A stretch of 64,000 nucleotides of DNA from contig JAPFBE010000033.1 of the NCBI GenBank assembly GCA_034336665.1, positions 1,240,001 to 1,304,000 of the forward strand, read 5' to 3'. Each line of letters starts with the position of its first letter. Positions within the stretch are counted from its first letter, which is position 1. The DNA comes from Luscinia megarhynchos. Its lineage: Eukaryota; Chordata; Aves; Passeriformes; Turdidae. The notes below the pieces were generated by a model, which was not told the origin of the DNA, did not search any database, and was given only the letters and a program-made list of their open reading frames with translations. The translations under genes were made by a program, and so were the position numbers. This document shows, piece after piece, positions 43,058 to 55,011 of this stretch.

Positions 43058-43374
43058 GTGGAGACCCAGTTCCCAATTAGAACAAGTCCTAGGCCCTATC
43101 CTTGTCCGTCAGCCTTTCGGTCACTCCCACTCTGTTCCACTGTTGGCCTTTCCACCCTAACCCCACCCTTGTGGCGCCCCTGTGCCCTCTGATAATTGGT
43201 CCCTAAGTATTTCCCCGCTTGCTCATCCCGTGTACTAAACCTGCACCCTCACAAGCCTTTGCGCCTTTTGTTCCCTGAACCTTGTGTAATGCACGCGTGG
43301 CTGAAATAAACATCTCTGTAAAACCCCCCCAAAGGCCTTTCCTACTCCTTCACTCATCCTCACCCCAAGCAACA
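43058..43374 (+). mobile_element. Solo LTR family F
   Basis: Inverted partner of 3486-3780, with GTCAGCCTTTCGGTCACTCC and AATAAACATCTCTG (poly(A) signal at about 43306), ending AGCAACA. The start is estimated. Confidence 0.7.
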
Positions 43375-43429
43375 TATAGATGCAATAGTTTCTACTTGAT
43401 TTTGTAGTTTGCCTAAACTTGGTAATTTA

Positions 43430-44077
43430 CATGTTATAGTCTGGTTTTACCTTGTAACCGGCATTCATAGCTTTGTTTTAATTTCTATTTAGACCATTAG
43501 CTTGTAGTAGAACATTGAAAACAAGAGGCTGAGAAAATGAGTAAAACTTGCCAGCTGTGGCTTGATTACAGTGACCTAAGAGCTTCATAACACTAAATAA
43601 GTAGAAACCTGTCCAGATGAAAGGGTCCTGGGTCTCGCTTGGCTGGGGCTAATTGCATGAATCCTGCAGTACCAAAATAAAGGGGTGATAAGTCAGCGCG
43701 ACAGTTCAAACTGACGATGTAATGAGAAAGACAAGGAAATAATATAAAATCGAAGTAAGCAGCCCAAGAACCCCAGAAAAAAAGCACAGCAGTTCTTAAT
43801 ATCAGACAATGGATGGCAATCTTGCTCCACAAAAACATAAAGGACAAAAATCAAAAAAAGTCTCAGGTGATGTTCAGGTTACGCACCAAGTGAGGAGGGT
43901 TTTGGGAGTGGTTTGGGAAGTCATTTGAATGTTAGAATGTATATAAACCCGAGGGAGCAACACCCAAGCAGATGCATTTATGCAGGGACTCCCTGAACAC
44001 AATCCCTTATATCAAATAAAGGAATGCTTTCTTAACAGTCTCACTGTTAGGTGATTTTCTTTGAATCAACTACAGCA
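43430..44077 (+). mobile_element. LTR-like segment with clear promoter elements
   Basis: TATATAAA at 43940-43947, AATAAA at 44015-44020 and a T-rich U5 ending CTACAGCA are arranged as in a retroviral LTR. No second copy is present in the window, so family and ends are uncertain. Confidence 0.55.
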
Positions 44078-44580
44078 AATTAAGGAGAGACTCATGACTA
44101 CAAGGGCATACTAGTGTACCCTCTGCAGAGACTTAGACGTTGACATCTCAGGCACAGCCATCAAGTCATGGAAAGCAGCTCCTCAGGCTGGAGATGTGCC
44201 AGTGCCAGGGCCTTCCCTCAGGAGGAGGCTATGAAAGCCTTATGTCAGGACAGGGGTGGGGGATCAATCTGCCTCCCCCAGCCAGCCCCCCCCAGGGCTG
44301 ATCCTCTCACCTTATAATCGCAGTATCACCCCACCTCGCAACAGGGCCCTATCTATGTGTGCGGAAGGTGAGACACAGGCCAGTACACAGACCAGGCAGA
44401 GGCTGCCAAAGCCAGTGTTGCTGCAGGCAGCCCCAGGACCACGGGGCTTCCCTCCATCACAGCCCTACCCAAGTCACAAGAGGGCTATCACAAGAGCCCC
44501 TGGACCATCTATCAAGAAGCAGGTGGGCCCAGCCGACCCCTCAGAGGTGAAAGGAATGAGAGGAATGTGTCTTTACAAAC
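44078..44580. other. Unassigned GC-rich segment
   Basis: Proline-rich ORFs on the plus strand (up to 113 codons at 44256-44597) have no recognisable domain. This could be retroviral leader or gag p12-like sequence following an LTR, but I cannot show it. Confidence 0.35.
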
Positions 44581-44981
44581 TGTGGGCCTGCTGGTAGATA
44601 AAGCCAGATATTGATAGGTGAAAGAAGCAATGGGTGGAACCATGAATTCCAGAGGAATTCCACTGATTGACAGACTTGCTCACCCAAGGCCATGCTAAAT
44701 TCCTGGACTTGGAGAAAAAGAACAGAGATACAAAGAAAAAGGGAGTCTGTATTAGGTGGTGCAGGAAGTCTGTACCTGTCAAGTACCTAAGCCAATGGGG
44801 AAAGAGAGAAGGAAATGTGGCTGGGAAATTAGGATAAAAAGGAGGCTATGTATTCCAGCAATTTGAGAGATCCCATGGGAAATGTTCCACGGCCTCTCCT
44901 GTTATTTAAATAAACTTACAGGACTCCTCTGTCTTCATTTTGGATGTAAACCTCTGACATCGTGGAATAATTTTCCTGACA
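44581..44981 (+). mobile_element. Probable LTR, gammaretrovirus-like type
   Basis: TGTGGGCCTGCTGG to TTCCTGACA, with a CCAATGGGG box, GGATAAAAAGG as TATA-like element (about 44831) and AAATAAACTTAC as poly(A) signal (about 44911). No partner LTR in the window. Confidence 0.55.
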
Positions 44982-45949
44982 GAGGGGACCCCTGGAACTA
45001 TGTGGGCCGGGGGGGGCTAAAGAGCTCTGCATATATGAACCTGTCCCTCCCAAAGAAGTCAAGTTTCTCGTACTTGGCACGCACTCATACATTCATTGCC
45101 GCCGGAGCAGAATAGGGGAAAGACAGAGGGGTGGAGAGTTTGTCGGCACCACCACACCCCTAACCACCCCACCTATTTCGTACACAGCTTCATGCTAGCA
45201 ACTCACGAGAGCCGCCTGCAATTATCCCCAGCTCCTGGTAACTCGGAGACCTGAAGGAGAAGAGGTGTGATGAAGCAATCAGTACCGTTCTCTCCAGTGC
45301 TGGAGAAGACTGGGGAGGGGAAGGTGCAGCTGCTCTTCCATGCCATAGGTTACAGCACTGCGTGGCCCCTTGGCCGAAAGCTGCGTGACTAAAAGCTAAA
45401 GCCAAGGCCATTGGCTGTACCAGCCTGAGATGCACAGGTAGACCATAGCTCATTTTGGTTTGTCACATAAAAGAAAGGCTTTAGTTATGGACTAGGCATA
45501 TTAAGGGCTATGCAAATTAAGCCTAGAGATCAGGTATATTGAGGACTTCTACCTGGAATTAGACCCAAAGGGCTCTCTTTTGAAACAACTAATAATTTAA
45601 ATATTCCCTATATTTATTTTCCCAACGTCAATCTGATATTCAGGTGCAAAACTACTAAAAAAAATCCCAAACAGTCTTAATATTTGAGAATACTTCTGTG
45701 TCCCTTTTCTGCCCATAAAAACAACCTTGATGAGACATTTAAATATTTTTAAATTAAAAACTCAGTTCTATCGGAAAATTTACAAATGGCTAATTAGAAA
45801 AATATATCAAATGCTGGTTAAATTTTTGGTTGATAGCTTTCTCAATAACAAATTAATATATAGTGTGTTGTGCCAACGTTCTCACCCTTCATATGGGTTT
45901 TTATTAAAGCTATTAGTATACCTGTTGCCTTTTTCCCAACCTGGAAATT
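44982..45949. other. Unassigned segment
   Basis: The GC-rich left part may be a retroviral leader; the right part is AT-rich. No gene is supported. Confidence 0.35.
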
Positions 45950-46380
45950 AAATTCAAGATAATTTTAGTAAGGAGGCAATATCAGAGCAGATCTTTATTT
46001 GAAGGCCTTTAGGAGCAGTTATGGAAAGATGCCCATAAACACACCCCCCCCTCCCCCGCCACGGGTGAGTATATTTTTATAGGTTTTAGGAAATTAGCAT
46101 AATTGATAAAAAGCACAAATTAGGAGGACAAGTGGTGATTCAATGATTCAATTTCCCCTCAGGTCAAGCCCCTTCTCTGGGTGCCCGCCTCCCCTGCCTT
46201 GGTACTAGCTGTACTTTATCCATGAAATGTATCTCTAACAGTTGTTCTCAACCTTGGTTCCCAGGAAGAATCAAGATAGCACGAGGGCCATGCACCTCTG
46301 GGGGCTTGGAGCTCTAGAATTTGTTTTGTCTTTCTGCATAGGGTAAGGCCGTGGAAAAGTACTGGGAAAACTAGTCACTA
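45950..46380 (-). mobile_element. Probable ERVK-type solo LTR
   Basis: On the minus strand CTTCAAATAAAGATCTGCTCTGATATTGCC is an R/U5-like poly(A) region (seen on the plus strand at about 45975-46005); a CG-poor U3 lies to the right. The ends are approximate. It lies just downstream of the KGD4 poly(A) site. Confidence 0.5.
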
Positions 46381-46474
46381 ATACAATAGGCTACAAAGGT
46401 ACAAATATATGTGCGAAGAATACAGAGAACTTATAAAAGAAAAAAAGGAAAAACCCAAACCAGCATCACAATTA

Positions 46475-49400
46475 TAATATTAAGAAAATGCCTTTATTTT
46501 GAATATAATATTTCATTCTTCAACAGTGGCAAACAATCTTCCATATTTATTCTGGACCTCCACGCTGTAAAATAAAAGCATATAGTTAAATGTATTCCAC
46601 TAAAAGAATGGAAAATGGAGATGAAATCTTTTTCACTGTTCTAGATTAATAAATAGTTTTAGTTTTAATTTTTGATTCAGACATTGATTTTTAAACTGCA
46701 TAGGAACATGCACAGAGTGTCAAAGTATCAGCATCTCCCCATAAGAACTCCATTTTTTTCAGGGGAGAATACAAAAAGATCAATACTTGCAACCTATATT
46801 TACAGCTCCTTCCAGTTCTCCCACTCTGAAGAAACATGACTCTTACTCACTTTAGAAAGGTCTGATAAACAGCAGTAGTAAACAGTAGTTTTAGAATTAT
46901 TTTCACTGGCCAAATTCCATAGCAAAAACAAACCCAAGGTCAGCCATTACAATCTTTATGAGAAATCAGAAAGGTACTCAATTCATTATTTTGCTAATAA
47001 AATTATTTTACAGTTTACCTCACCATTAGAAAATTTATGCTAGAGGTCAAGGAGCATATTACTATGCAAAATGATTAATTTTATTTCTAATTATAATACC
47101 ATACTGATATACATGAAGGAAAAGTGATTTCCTCTATTAATATGATCACACTGTAGGTGTCCTTATAATTTAACAAAGCTGTGTCTTTGTATTTCAAACT
47201 CCCACCCGTCTCTCCAGTTCTTCATATTTTGTACATTCTCCCTTTTTAAGCATCAATGTTTACAACTGAAAATTGTTACAGAAAAAAGCAGGTTTTTCTT
47301 GTCTTTTATGTACAATGGCATATTTGCAAATATTGCAGAAAATATTGATATCAAGTTTAATAAAATGCTTCTACTGCTAGAAATACAAGCAGTAACTTGC
47401 TAATAAGTCTTTTACAAAAACTAGTTTGATTAATATTTTGGACTTCAGTTGCCTGGTAATAGCCTTTACTGATCTAAGAACAAACTCTTGTGCTCCTGTA
47501 CAGCATATTCAAATCACATGTTCAACAGCTGTTACACAACAGGTAATGACTGTGATTAATGTAGGCTATGACTATCACAAGCTGTCTGCATGTCTATCTC
47601 TCTAATTAGTGATACCACAAGCTACTAATTAGTGAGTGTTGGGTACCTTGTGTATTAAGAATTTGTAGTTTGGGTACTGTGCATCAAAGCAGTGAAAACT
47701 CTGAGTACACACTTGCCAAGAATTAAAATGTAATATCGTGTTTTAAACTTGGAAGAAGGTATAGAAATAAGATAAATACTAGGTAAATACAGACAATACA
47801 CAACGATAAACGAAACTTACTTGAATATATTTAATCTCTTCATCTGACATTAGTTTTCGTCTATATTTCTGAGGTAAGGTTCTTGCTAATTCAGAAGTGT
47901 CTGGTATACATTGTACTCTACTAACAGGTGAATTATTTTGAAATCCTGGTGATCTGCCTCCTACAGACTCCTGTGCTTTTGAAGCACCAAGATATGGCAT
48001 ACTTGTTTGTAGAGATTCCAGTACTGAAATCCAGATTACAAAACCATTACAGAAATATAACAAGACTGTAAAATGAATTAGCGAGCAGATTATAAGTTAC
48101 TAGTTACTGACAGTGTTCTTCATTATAAAAAATACTTAAAAGAATTAAAATAATTAAAAGATACTCTACTTCTCACAAGCTGTTTTTATTGTTGCTAAAT
48201 ATACCAAGAACACAGTGAAAAAATTCTGAAAGTAAAAGAAAGCATATTTGAGTGGCAGAAATACTGATGTGGAAACAGAAGATAAATCAACATAGATCCT
48301 AACAAAGGCTTTTTCACTGGGAAGCTGTACTTGCAGAAGCAGCATGAAGTATCAAATGTGTGTGTGGAGGGGGTTATGTAAAGATAAATAACTAACATCC
48401 AACTAAGATGATGCTTTTTGTTTACTGCAACTGTAAAGACAAACAAATGAAAAAGAGGTAGAGGCTTAGAGAAAGAAAAAGCTCATAACTATGGCATACC
48501 ACAACATGTAATAGAATGCTATACCCATTCTTAATATTACAAAATGGCATTAAGAAAGTAAGGTCCCAAAAAGAGCAAGGAGGAAGAGAGCCCATCAGAG
48601 GGAGCAGAATCTGAACAGGGGGCATGCCATTAAGCCAAAATTTTAAAATTTAAGAGCAGAAGGCAAAGGGAACAGAGCATGAAAACAGAAGAAAACAACA
48701 CACAGATTACATTAGCTTTGTCTAGCAATGACTACAAAGTATTTTTAAGAAGTAACATACCTTATATACCAAAAAAAGAGTTTCTCCAAATTTGTTTTAT
48801 ATAAAACATAAATAGAGATTTGCCTAATATTTTCTTCTATTGTATTTTTTAAAGTCTGAAGTGTATTTGCAATAGAAGCATTAGCCAATCAAAAACCCGA
48901 AGTCAAGACTAAAAATACCTGACCTAATACTGCTGTTGCTTAAGCTCAGATACAGTCCCTACTACAGTTTTCCCTTCCCTGTTTGAGACCATCATGTTAC
49001 AGTAGTAATATGATAATAGAATTTGGCTGGCCTTTAAAGCACTCACATCCCTAAAAGTATAGTCTTGATCTGCAGAGCTCTGTGTAGCTATGTAGAAGCA
49101 ATATTCTGGTATGGCGAAACAGTTATTGCTACAGCATTCAAGCAAAGTGAAGTAGATTGCAATTTACTAGTGATGCAGCAGAAATTAATGTAGAAAGGTC
49201 TAACATACTTAAAATATATAGCCACAATAATCTTGCAATGCAAAGATAAGCATAAGCTAAGTAACATGTAACTAAACTTAAAGCTAAATCCTAAATATAA
49301 TGCTGTGGCAAATACGTAGTATGGTATCATTTCTAAACAAGTGAGAATAACAACAGAGCTTCTTAAAATATCTACTACTTTAGTTTCAAATGCTTTATTG

Positions 49401-50948
49401 ACTCAAAAGGAATATTAAAACAACATATAGCTCATTAACTTTGATGCTCTAAATGTAACAGTATTGAGGTTCCTATAAATATAAACATAGCTATAGGTGT
49501 AAAAATTAATTTCAAAGATTGCAATGAAGTTAATTTTTTCTCAGCATTAATTATTAGCACAAAGAAACACTTCTTAAAATGTACAGTGGAATGGCTCTTA
49601 GCCATAAATCAGGGTTTTAAATACCACCATCACACAGTCCAATTAGGAAAAAAAAGGTTGAGGAAAACGCAACATCATTTTCTGGAAAGATCACCAAATA
49701 CCTAAGGCTGTTTCAAATTCACCTGGATACTATCACTTCAGGCAAATATTAGTATTTTAAAAAATGCAACTTCTTATATAAGTAGAAAAACATCGCTAGA
49801 AATCCTTGTGATTCTGCCTTGACCATAAAAATAAAGGCATGCATGTATTATATTCCCACAGTTGCATAGAGTCTGAAAAATAAGCCCTCAAACTAAAACG
49901 ATGATTCAGAAACCCTGCTCAAAATCAGTTGAGTTACATAGCTGAAGCGGAAAAAATGTGTGCTGATTCTTATATACAACAGTTTATGCAAAGAAATATG
50001 CCATAAGTTGTATCTATAGATTAAATACTTACTTTTCGGTCTGGGACGACTTTTTCTGTCTGGGAACTTTATTAAGGGAGTATGTGGCTTGACTACCTAG
50101 AACAAGACAATGAAGTAGGAGAAACAGGGAGAATAAAATATATTTCTAGACAAACATTAACGTTACAATAATAAAATGGAACGTACAACAAATTAAACAA
50201 CCACTTCTCTACTGCTGCTTTGTGCACCAGCACTATGATAAAATTACTACATGAATTTTATTTTTACCCAAGGAGAAATTTCACCTTTAAAGGCACTACT
50301 CCACCCTAGTGTTCAGAACAGGAATAAGCATTCTCTTCCTTATCTCACAGCAATGTGTACGCAGAAATAGCTACTACAGTAGCAAAAATGGAATGATGAA
50401 GTTTAAGCATGTGAAATTGCTAGCAATGCTCTCTGCCTGTACATATTTGTTCATCCGGCTGGCTGGGATTGACTAGTTCCATTAAGAAAAAAACCCCTAT
50501 AAATTATAATGTCTGGTATTCAAAGCCACTGTGCTTATTTTTTAAATGCCTTTTCAAAAAGACACTATGCTTCATCTTTGAAGGGAAGTAGGATGACTTA
50601 GAAAGGAGATACTGATTAGCGCACCCCCCTCTTGAAGAGTGACCGAAAAGGGGCAGCCTGCAGACTGCTCAGTAACATTCTTTGGTACTAAAACCGGGCA
50701 CAGGAATCAAATGACCGGCGGCACCGGGCCGGCCCAGCCGCATGCTTCTTTCCCCGCGCCAAGGACACCAGCCTCTCCAGCGGCGCCTCGGGCCTCGGCC
50801 ACCTCAGGCCGCGGCGGCCGCGCGCCAAGGGAGGCCTGCCACTCGCGCCGGGTTCCAGCTGCCCCAGCCGCCCTAACCACCTCCCAGTCCGCAGGCCACG
50901 CACTGCTACCTGTACGACTCTAGCGGCAGCCGCCATCTTACTGCCCAT
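46475..50948 (-). CDS. KGD4: KGD4 (MRPS36), 2-oxoglutarate dehydrogenase complex subunit 4
   Basis: Four exons joined by GT-AG introns give a 107-residue protein whose start (MGSKMA, ARVVQ), VVKPHTPLIKFPDR block, TLPQKYRRKL block and RGGPE end match the vertebrate KGD4/MRPS36 family (about 103 residues in human). The protein works in the mitochondrial matrix. It was first listed as a small-ribosome protein but is now understood as the adaptor that tethers the E3 (DLD) subunit to the 2-oxoglutarate dehydrogenase core in the citric acid cycle. No frameshift or premature stop is seen, splice phases are 0, 1 and 0, and a poly(A) signal (46493-46498) follows. The first exon lies in a CpG-rich region. 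It is the only intact host gene in the window. Confidence 0.95.
46493..46498 (-). terminator. KGD4 poly(A) signal
   Basis: AATAAA on the minus strand, about 50 bases after the KGD4 stop codon. Confidence 0.88.
46547..46564 (-). CDS. KGD4: KGD4 coding exon 4 (last six codons)
   Basis: After a TTTTACAG acceptor the strand reads Arg-Gly-Gly-Pro-Glu and stop, identical to the family's C-terminus. The 3' UTR is short (about 70 bases) and ends after AATAAA at 46493-46498. Confidence 0.93.
   Translation of the reverse strand, partial: RGGPE
46567..47814 (-). other. KGD4 intron 3
   Basis: AT-rich, no ERV or CR1 sequence recognised. It contains no additional exon that I can support. Confidence 0.85.
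47821..48023 (-). CDS. KGD4: KGD4 coding exon 3
   Basis: 203 bases with a TTTCAG acceptor and GTAAGT donor. It holds the variable middle (Ser/Gly-rich) and the conserved TLPQKYRRKL then DEEIKYIQ C-terminal segment, which in this family binds the E2/E1 core. Confidence 0.95.
48026..50026 (-). other. KGD4 intron 2
   Basis: About 2 kb of AT-rich DNA free of recognisable ERV insertions, in contrast to the surrounding window. Confidence 0.85.
50033..50096 (-). CDS. KGD4: KGD4 coding exon 2
   Basis: 64 bases between a TTCTAG acceptor and a strong GTAAGT donor. Encodes VVKPHTPLIKFPDRKSRPR plus two residues and one base of the next codon. Too short to appear as an ORF on its own. This is the most conserved N-terminal motif of the family. 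Confidence 0.94.
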
Positions 50949-51010
50949 GGTGACGCCACATCCCAGCGCCCGAGGAGCAATACCAGGCCACGCCCACTAG
51001 GAGCGGGGCC
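50640..51010 (-). promoter_or_regulatory. CpG-rich KGD4 promoter and first-exon region
   Basis: The segment is strongly GC- and CpG-rich, with several CCGCGG/GGCGGC-type words, unlike the AT-rich DNA around it. It contains exon 1 and the start of intron 1. A GATGGCGGC motif overlaps the start codons, similar to YY1-type elements at housekeeping promoters (inference). No TATA box is visible. Confidence 0.8.
50910..50948 (-). CDS. KGD4: KGD4 coding exon 1
   Basis: 13 codons (MGSKMAAAARVVQ), ending CAG before a GTAGCA donor (a weaker than usual donor). The frame runs on as an 86-codon ORF into the intron, which should not be taken as the protein. Confidence 0.93.
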
Positions 51011-51191
51011 CAGAGAAGGGGCTGTTTGAGGCAGTGCCAAAATAAAAATAAAATAAAGGGGTAGCACTGTAAAATTTACAAATCGCTTCATGTAGCTCTG
51101 CATTTTATTTGAATTTGATCAAGACACAGTCAATCCACATTTTAAAAGCTGACTCATAAAGAGTGCCGATGTTTTAATTTAACATATTACT

Positions 51192-51360
51192 GTGGTGAGT
51201 TGACCTTGGCTAGACATCAGATGCCAGCCAAGCTGCCTTATCCCTTCTCCTCCTCAGCAGAACAAGGGAGAGAAAAAGATGACAAAAGGCTCATGGGTTG
51301 AGATAAGGACAGGGCGATCACTCAGCACTTACCATCACAAGCAAAACAGACTCATTTGCT
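51192..51360 (-). mobile_element. ERV LTR family D, 3' end fragment
   Basis: TGTGGTGAGTTGACC to the GGGTTGAGATAAGGACA region aligns with the low-coordinate end of the fuller copy at 52922-53943 (TCATGAGTTGAGATAAGGACC). The rest of the family is absent. Confidence 0.65.
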
Positions 51361-52921
51361 TCTCAGTTGATATCTTCCTGATTACTGATGCTTCTTTTTT
51401 ATTCTCCACAGAGCACTTGCAGTTTGATTTCCAATTATTTCCATTAATGCTGAAATAGTCACAATTGCTTTTTTCAATTCACTAACTCCTAACCAGGGAA
51501 TAAACCATCTGGCAAAAGAATAGAAAGCTGTGAATCTCTTTATCAAAGGATTGTTAATTCTTTTGCTTCATTTTAGATCAGCCTTCAAATTTTTGGTAAC
51601 TGCAGTATTTGAGATTATGGCTTCTAAAGTGCAAGTACCCTTGTCACCAAAAATCATGAATAAAACTCTCTAACACTGTAATTTCAGTATTAGAAAGCAT
51701 CATCACTTTTATTTACCATGCCTGGCATGAGGGGGATATTTCCACATAACCCATGCACTACAGCTCACTAACAAACTGGTTTAAATCTATGTAACTTATA
51801 CATATTAATTACATTTCTTGAAACTCACACATATATGCTAAACATCCCTGCAAATTCTTTCGTATATTTAAATAACTTCTCAGATCTTATTTACATTACA
51901 GTAGGGGGTCTTTTGAGGGTCTCTGGTGGTCGTTTGGGGAACATCTCATTCCTCAAATTATCCTTTTTTTGGTCACAAGCCTCCAAAAAATTTTTCTTCT
52001 CTTTGAATGCATCCCAGTGATGTGGTCTGGCCAAGATATACCTTCTTATCAATGTTGCTCAGGCTCACAGTCTTTAGGGCTAAGATAATCACTTGCACAG
52101 ATTAATACAGGACTAAGCACTGTTGGTTAAAGCTAAATGAATTCACAAGACTTAAACACTATTTTTTACAATTAAAGATTTTTCCAAAACCCTTCTAGTT
52201 CCAAGGTGAAGCCTTTTCACATAACAGTTAAACTGAGCAGGCCCAGGCCTGTGCAGGGCTGCACCAATCCCTTGGCCACAGAAAAAATTAAACCAGGTCA
52301 TGGTAACAGAGGACCCTACAACCAGTTTAAACTTGATACTGGTGATTATGCCACTTGCATTACCTTGCCTTTATCTAAAAGCACAGCACAACATTCTCAT
52401 GAAAACATAATTTCTTGTTTGCTTTTAAGAAAATCTGATCACACTACAGCTCATATGGTTTCCTACAAAAGTGATGTTGACGCAATCTACTTTGTCTAGT
52501 CCTTTTTGGGAGATTACATCTGTTTATACATGTGCTAGGGTAAAGTGATGTCACCAGATCCCACTCCTGATATTTTCCTTCTTGATGTATATTAAATGAG
52601 GTACTTACCCACAATGTTGCCCATTTTATATCAGTGGGGATTGGAACTCCAATTAAATGCATTTCTTTTCCTGAATGTTCAGGCATATGAGCACATATTC
52701 AACAATCACTCAGATTAGCTCTTTGATACTTCCTACATCAATTTCAGGTGGAGACTGAAGCTCTATTGGTTTCCCAGACCTGATCTCAGTGGTATTATTA
52801 AACTTAGTCCACTTAACAAGATAAATCAGAGTTAAAACTTCATAGTGCTTTGAATAGAAATATATAAAATATAATCCAAATGGAAATGCAAACACCGTTG
52901 TAAAATAACTCCATTCACACG
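51361..52921. other. Unassigned, possibly old ERV internal DNA
   Basis: Minus-strand frames around 52206-52800 include several Asn-X-Ser/Thr sites and cysteines, which could be a decayed env SU region, but no diagnostic motif is present. The segment at 51900-52010 (GGGTCTCTGGTGG) resembles part of the LTR at 56099-56550. Confidence 0.35.
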
Positions 52922-53943
52922 TGTTGTGCTTTGACATTGACCAAATGTCAGGCACCCACAAAGCTGCTTGTCCACCCTCCCCTGCCACAGCTGGGCAGAG
53001 AAAAAAATTAAGCGAAAGGTTCATGAGTTGAGATAAGGACCGTGAGAAAACACTCCAAGGGCGAAACAGGCTCAACTTAGAAGTATAAAGTGAATTTATT
53101 ACTGACAGAGTCAGAGGAGGATAATGAGAAGTAAAATAAGACCTCAAAACCACCTTTTTTCCCCCAACCCCTCCCTCCTTCGCACCAACAGCAAAGGGAA
53201 ACGGCATGAGGGTTTCAGTCAGTTCATCACCCAAGATCTGCTGCTGCTCTGGGAGGAGTCCTTCCCCTGTTAATTGGTGGAGTCCCTTCCCACAGGACAC
53301 AGTTCTCCACAAACTTCTCTAATGTGGTTTCAATCTCACGAGCAGCAGTCCTCCCAAAACTGCTGTAGAGTGGATCACTCTTCCATGGGGCGCAGTCCTC
53401 CAAGGACAGGCTGCTCCAGCCTGGAAGCAGGGACTCTCTCTCTCCACTGGGTCTCCTACTGGATCACAGCCTTCTCCAGGCATCCACCTGCTCCGGCATG
53501 GGCACCGCCTCCATGGGCTGCAGGTGGATCTCTCAATCTCCCGTGGATCCCCATGGGCTGCAGGGGTCCAGCCTGCTTCCCCTTGGTCATCACCACAGCC
53601 TGCAGAAGAATCTTGGCTCTGGCACCTGGAGCATCTCCTTCCCCTTCCTTCTTCACTGACCTTGGTGTCTCTATGTTGTTTCCCTCACATGTTCTCACCT
53701 CCTCCTTTCTCTGATTAGAAAAAAAGACCCTGTGCCTTTGTTTTGATTTTCTTCTTAAATATGTTATCACAGAGGCATTACCATCATCTCTAATTGGCCC
53801 AGCCTTGGCCAGCAGCAGATCCACCTTCAGAGCCATCAGAGATTGACTCTGATAGAGATGGTGAAAGCTTCTAGCAGCTTCTCACAGAAGCCACCTCTGC
53901 GGCCCATCCGCTACCAAAAACCAGGCTGTGCAAAACCAACACA
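52922..53943 (-). mobile_element. Solo ERV LTR, family D, fullest copy
   Basis: About 1,022 bp. On the minus strand it starts TGTGTTGGTTTTGCACAGCC, has a poly(A) region (AGTAATAAATTCAC, about 53085-53100) and ends near GACATTTGGTCAATG. It is the reference copy for the pieces at 13066, 14455, 24687 and 51192. ORFs of up to 200 codons across it are not conserved between copies. Confidence 0.8.
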
Positions 53944-54049
53944 TGTTATTTCCCTATAACTCACAAAGTCCTCCCACATACAGTTCATGTGGGATCTTAA
54001 TAAACTTTAATCTTAAAGGTTTAGTTGATTTACTTTCCATTCAGACTTT

Positions 54050-54474
54050 GGTGCTCCTTCAAGTCTGCTGTAATGAATGCATGGTTGGATTCTGTCAAGC
54101 TTGACTGCTGTATGGGTGGCTAACAAAACTTGAAATGTTTTTTTTTCACATTTCCTTTAAAGATTCATCATTACAGGTTAGAAGATTCACCCAATCTCCT
54201 GGTTGAAAGGGATGCACTTGGACATCCAAGGTAACAGGTGATCCTAAAACTATAAACCTATGCAAAGATGAGGGGTTTTTTTCCCCCCAAAGATATTACA
54301 TACTCCCACAAATTGTGGTTCCCTGTTATGTTACTTTCCTGGGTATAATTACAGTCTGATATGATCTCCCATAGAGTATTTAATATGGGCTTACCTTTTC
54401 CTAAGAGCTTGAATGAATTCTAATTCTCAGTAATGCCAGGGAAAGAGCCTGTGGCCATTTAAGTGATGCTTCCT
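54050..54474 (-). pseudogene. pol: Class I ERV integrase C-terminal fragment
   Basis: Translation in broken frames resembles the P1 integrase tail (a [17 protein letters not shown] stretch with LYPGK and related words). It is the continuation of the integrase core at 55012-55310, separated by an inserted LTR. Confidence 0.7.
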
Positions 54475-55011
54475 TGTTGGGGAGGTAATATCAAAATCAT
54501 ATGAATGCCTAGCAAGTCATTCTGGAACAATAGATGAAATAGAGATGTTAGCAGTTTTTGACATAGACACTGAAAATAGTTATGTTAAGATTTGAGGCCT
54601 CTTCCTTTGTTTAGATAATACCAAATGCCACAAATACCAAAGAGCCAACAGACATCCTGCCTTATGCCTGACAGGAAAGGTCTGAAGATAAGGGTTACAG
54701 ATAAGAAAGCCATAAAACATGGTAATTTAGGGATTCCTATAGGTTGCATGCAAATATTAGGGAATTAGTATATTGTATTAGATTGGTTATCGGAAATTGT
54801 AATATTCATCATGGGAAAAATACTTATTGGATTGTAAAATGGAAAATCTCTCTCTTGTGTCTCTTGTCTCTGCTCTCTCTGCTCTCTTGCTCTAACCTCT
54901 CTCTAAGCTGTCTCTTTTACCCACGCCCTATAATAAAATACTAACCTAAAGAACATAATATATTAAGCTTATGAGTCTGTCCTGAGACCGTCCGACAACT
55001 TAAACCCCACA
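54475..55011 (+). mobile_element. Solo LTR family E with 6-bp target duplication
   Basis: TGTTGGGGAGG to CCCCACA, 537 bp, flanked by CTTCCT at 54469-54474 and 55012-55017. AATAAA at about 54922. Inverted relative of 2632-3303, without the expanded pentamer; here the same stretch is irregular (CTCTCTTGTGTCTCTTGTC). Confidence 0.92.

Noticed and set aside
50688..50948. 86-codon ORF as the complete product of the CpG island
   Set aside because: Only the first 13 codons are exonic. A splice donor follows, and three further exons complete KGD4.
53274..53836. ORFs of 126-146 codons on both strands
   Set aside because: They fall inside a family D LTR and are not conserved in the other copies of that LTR.
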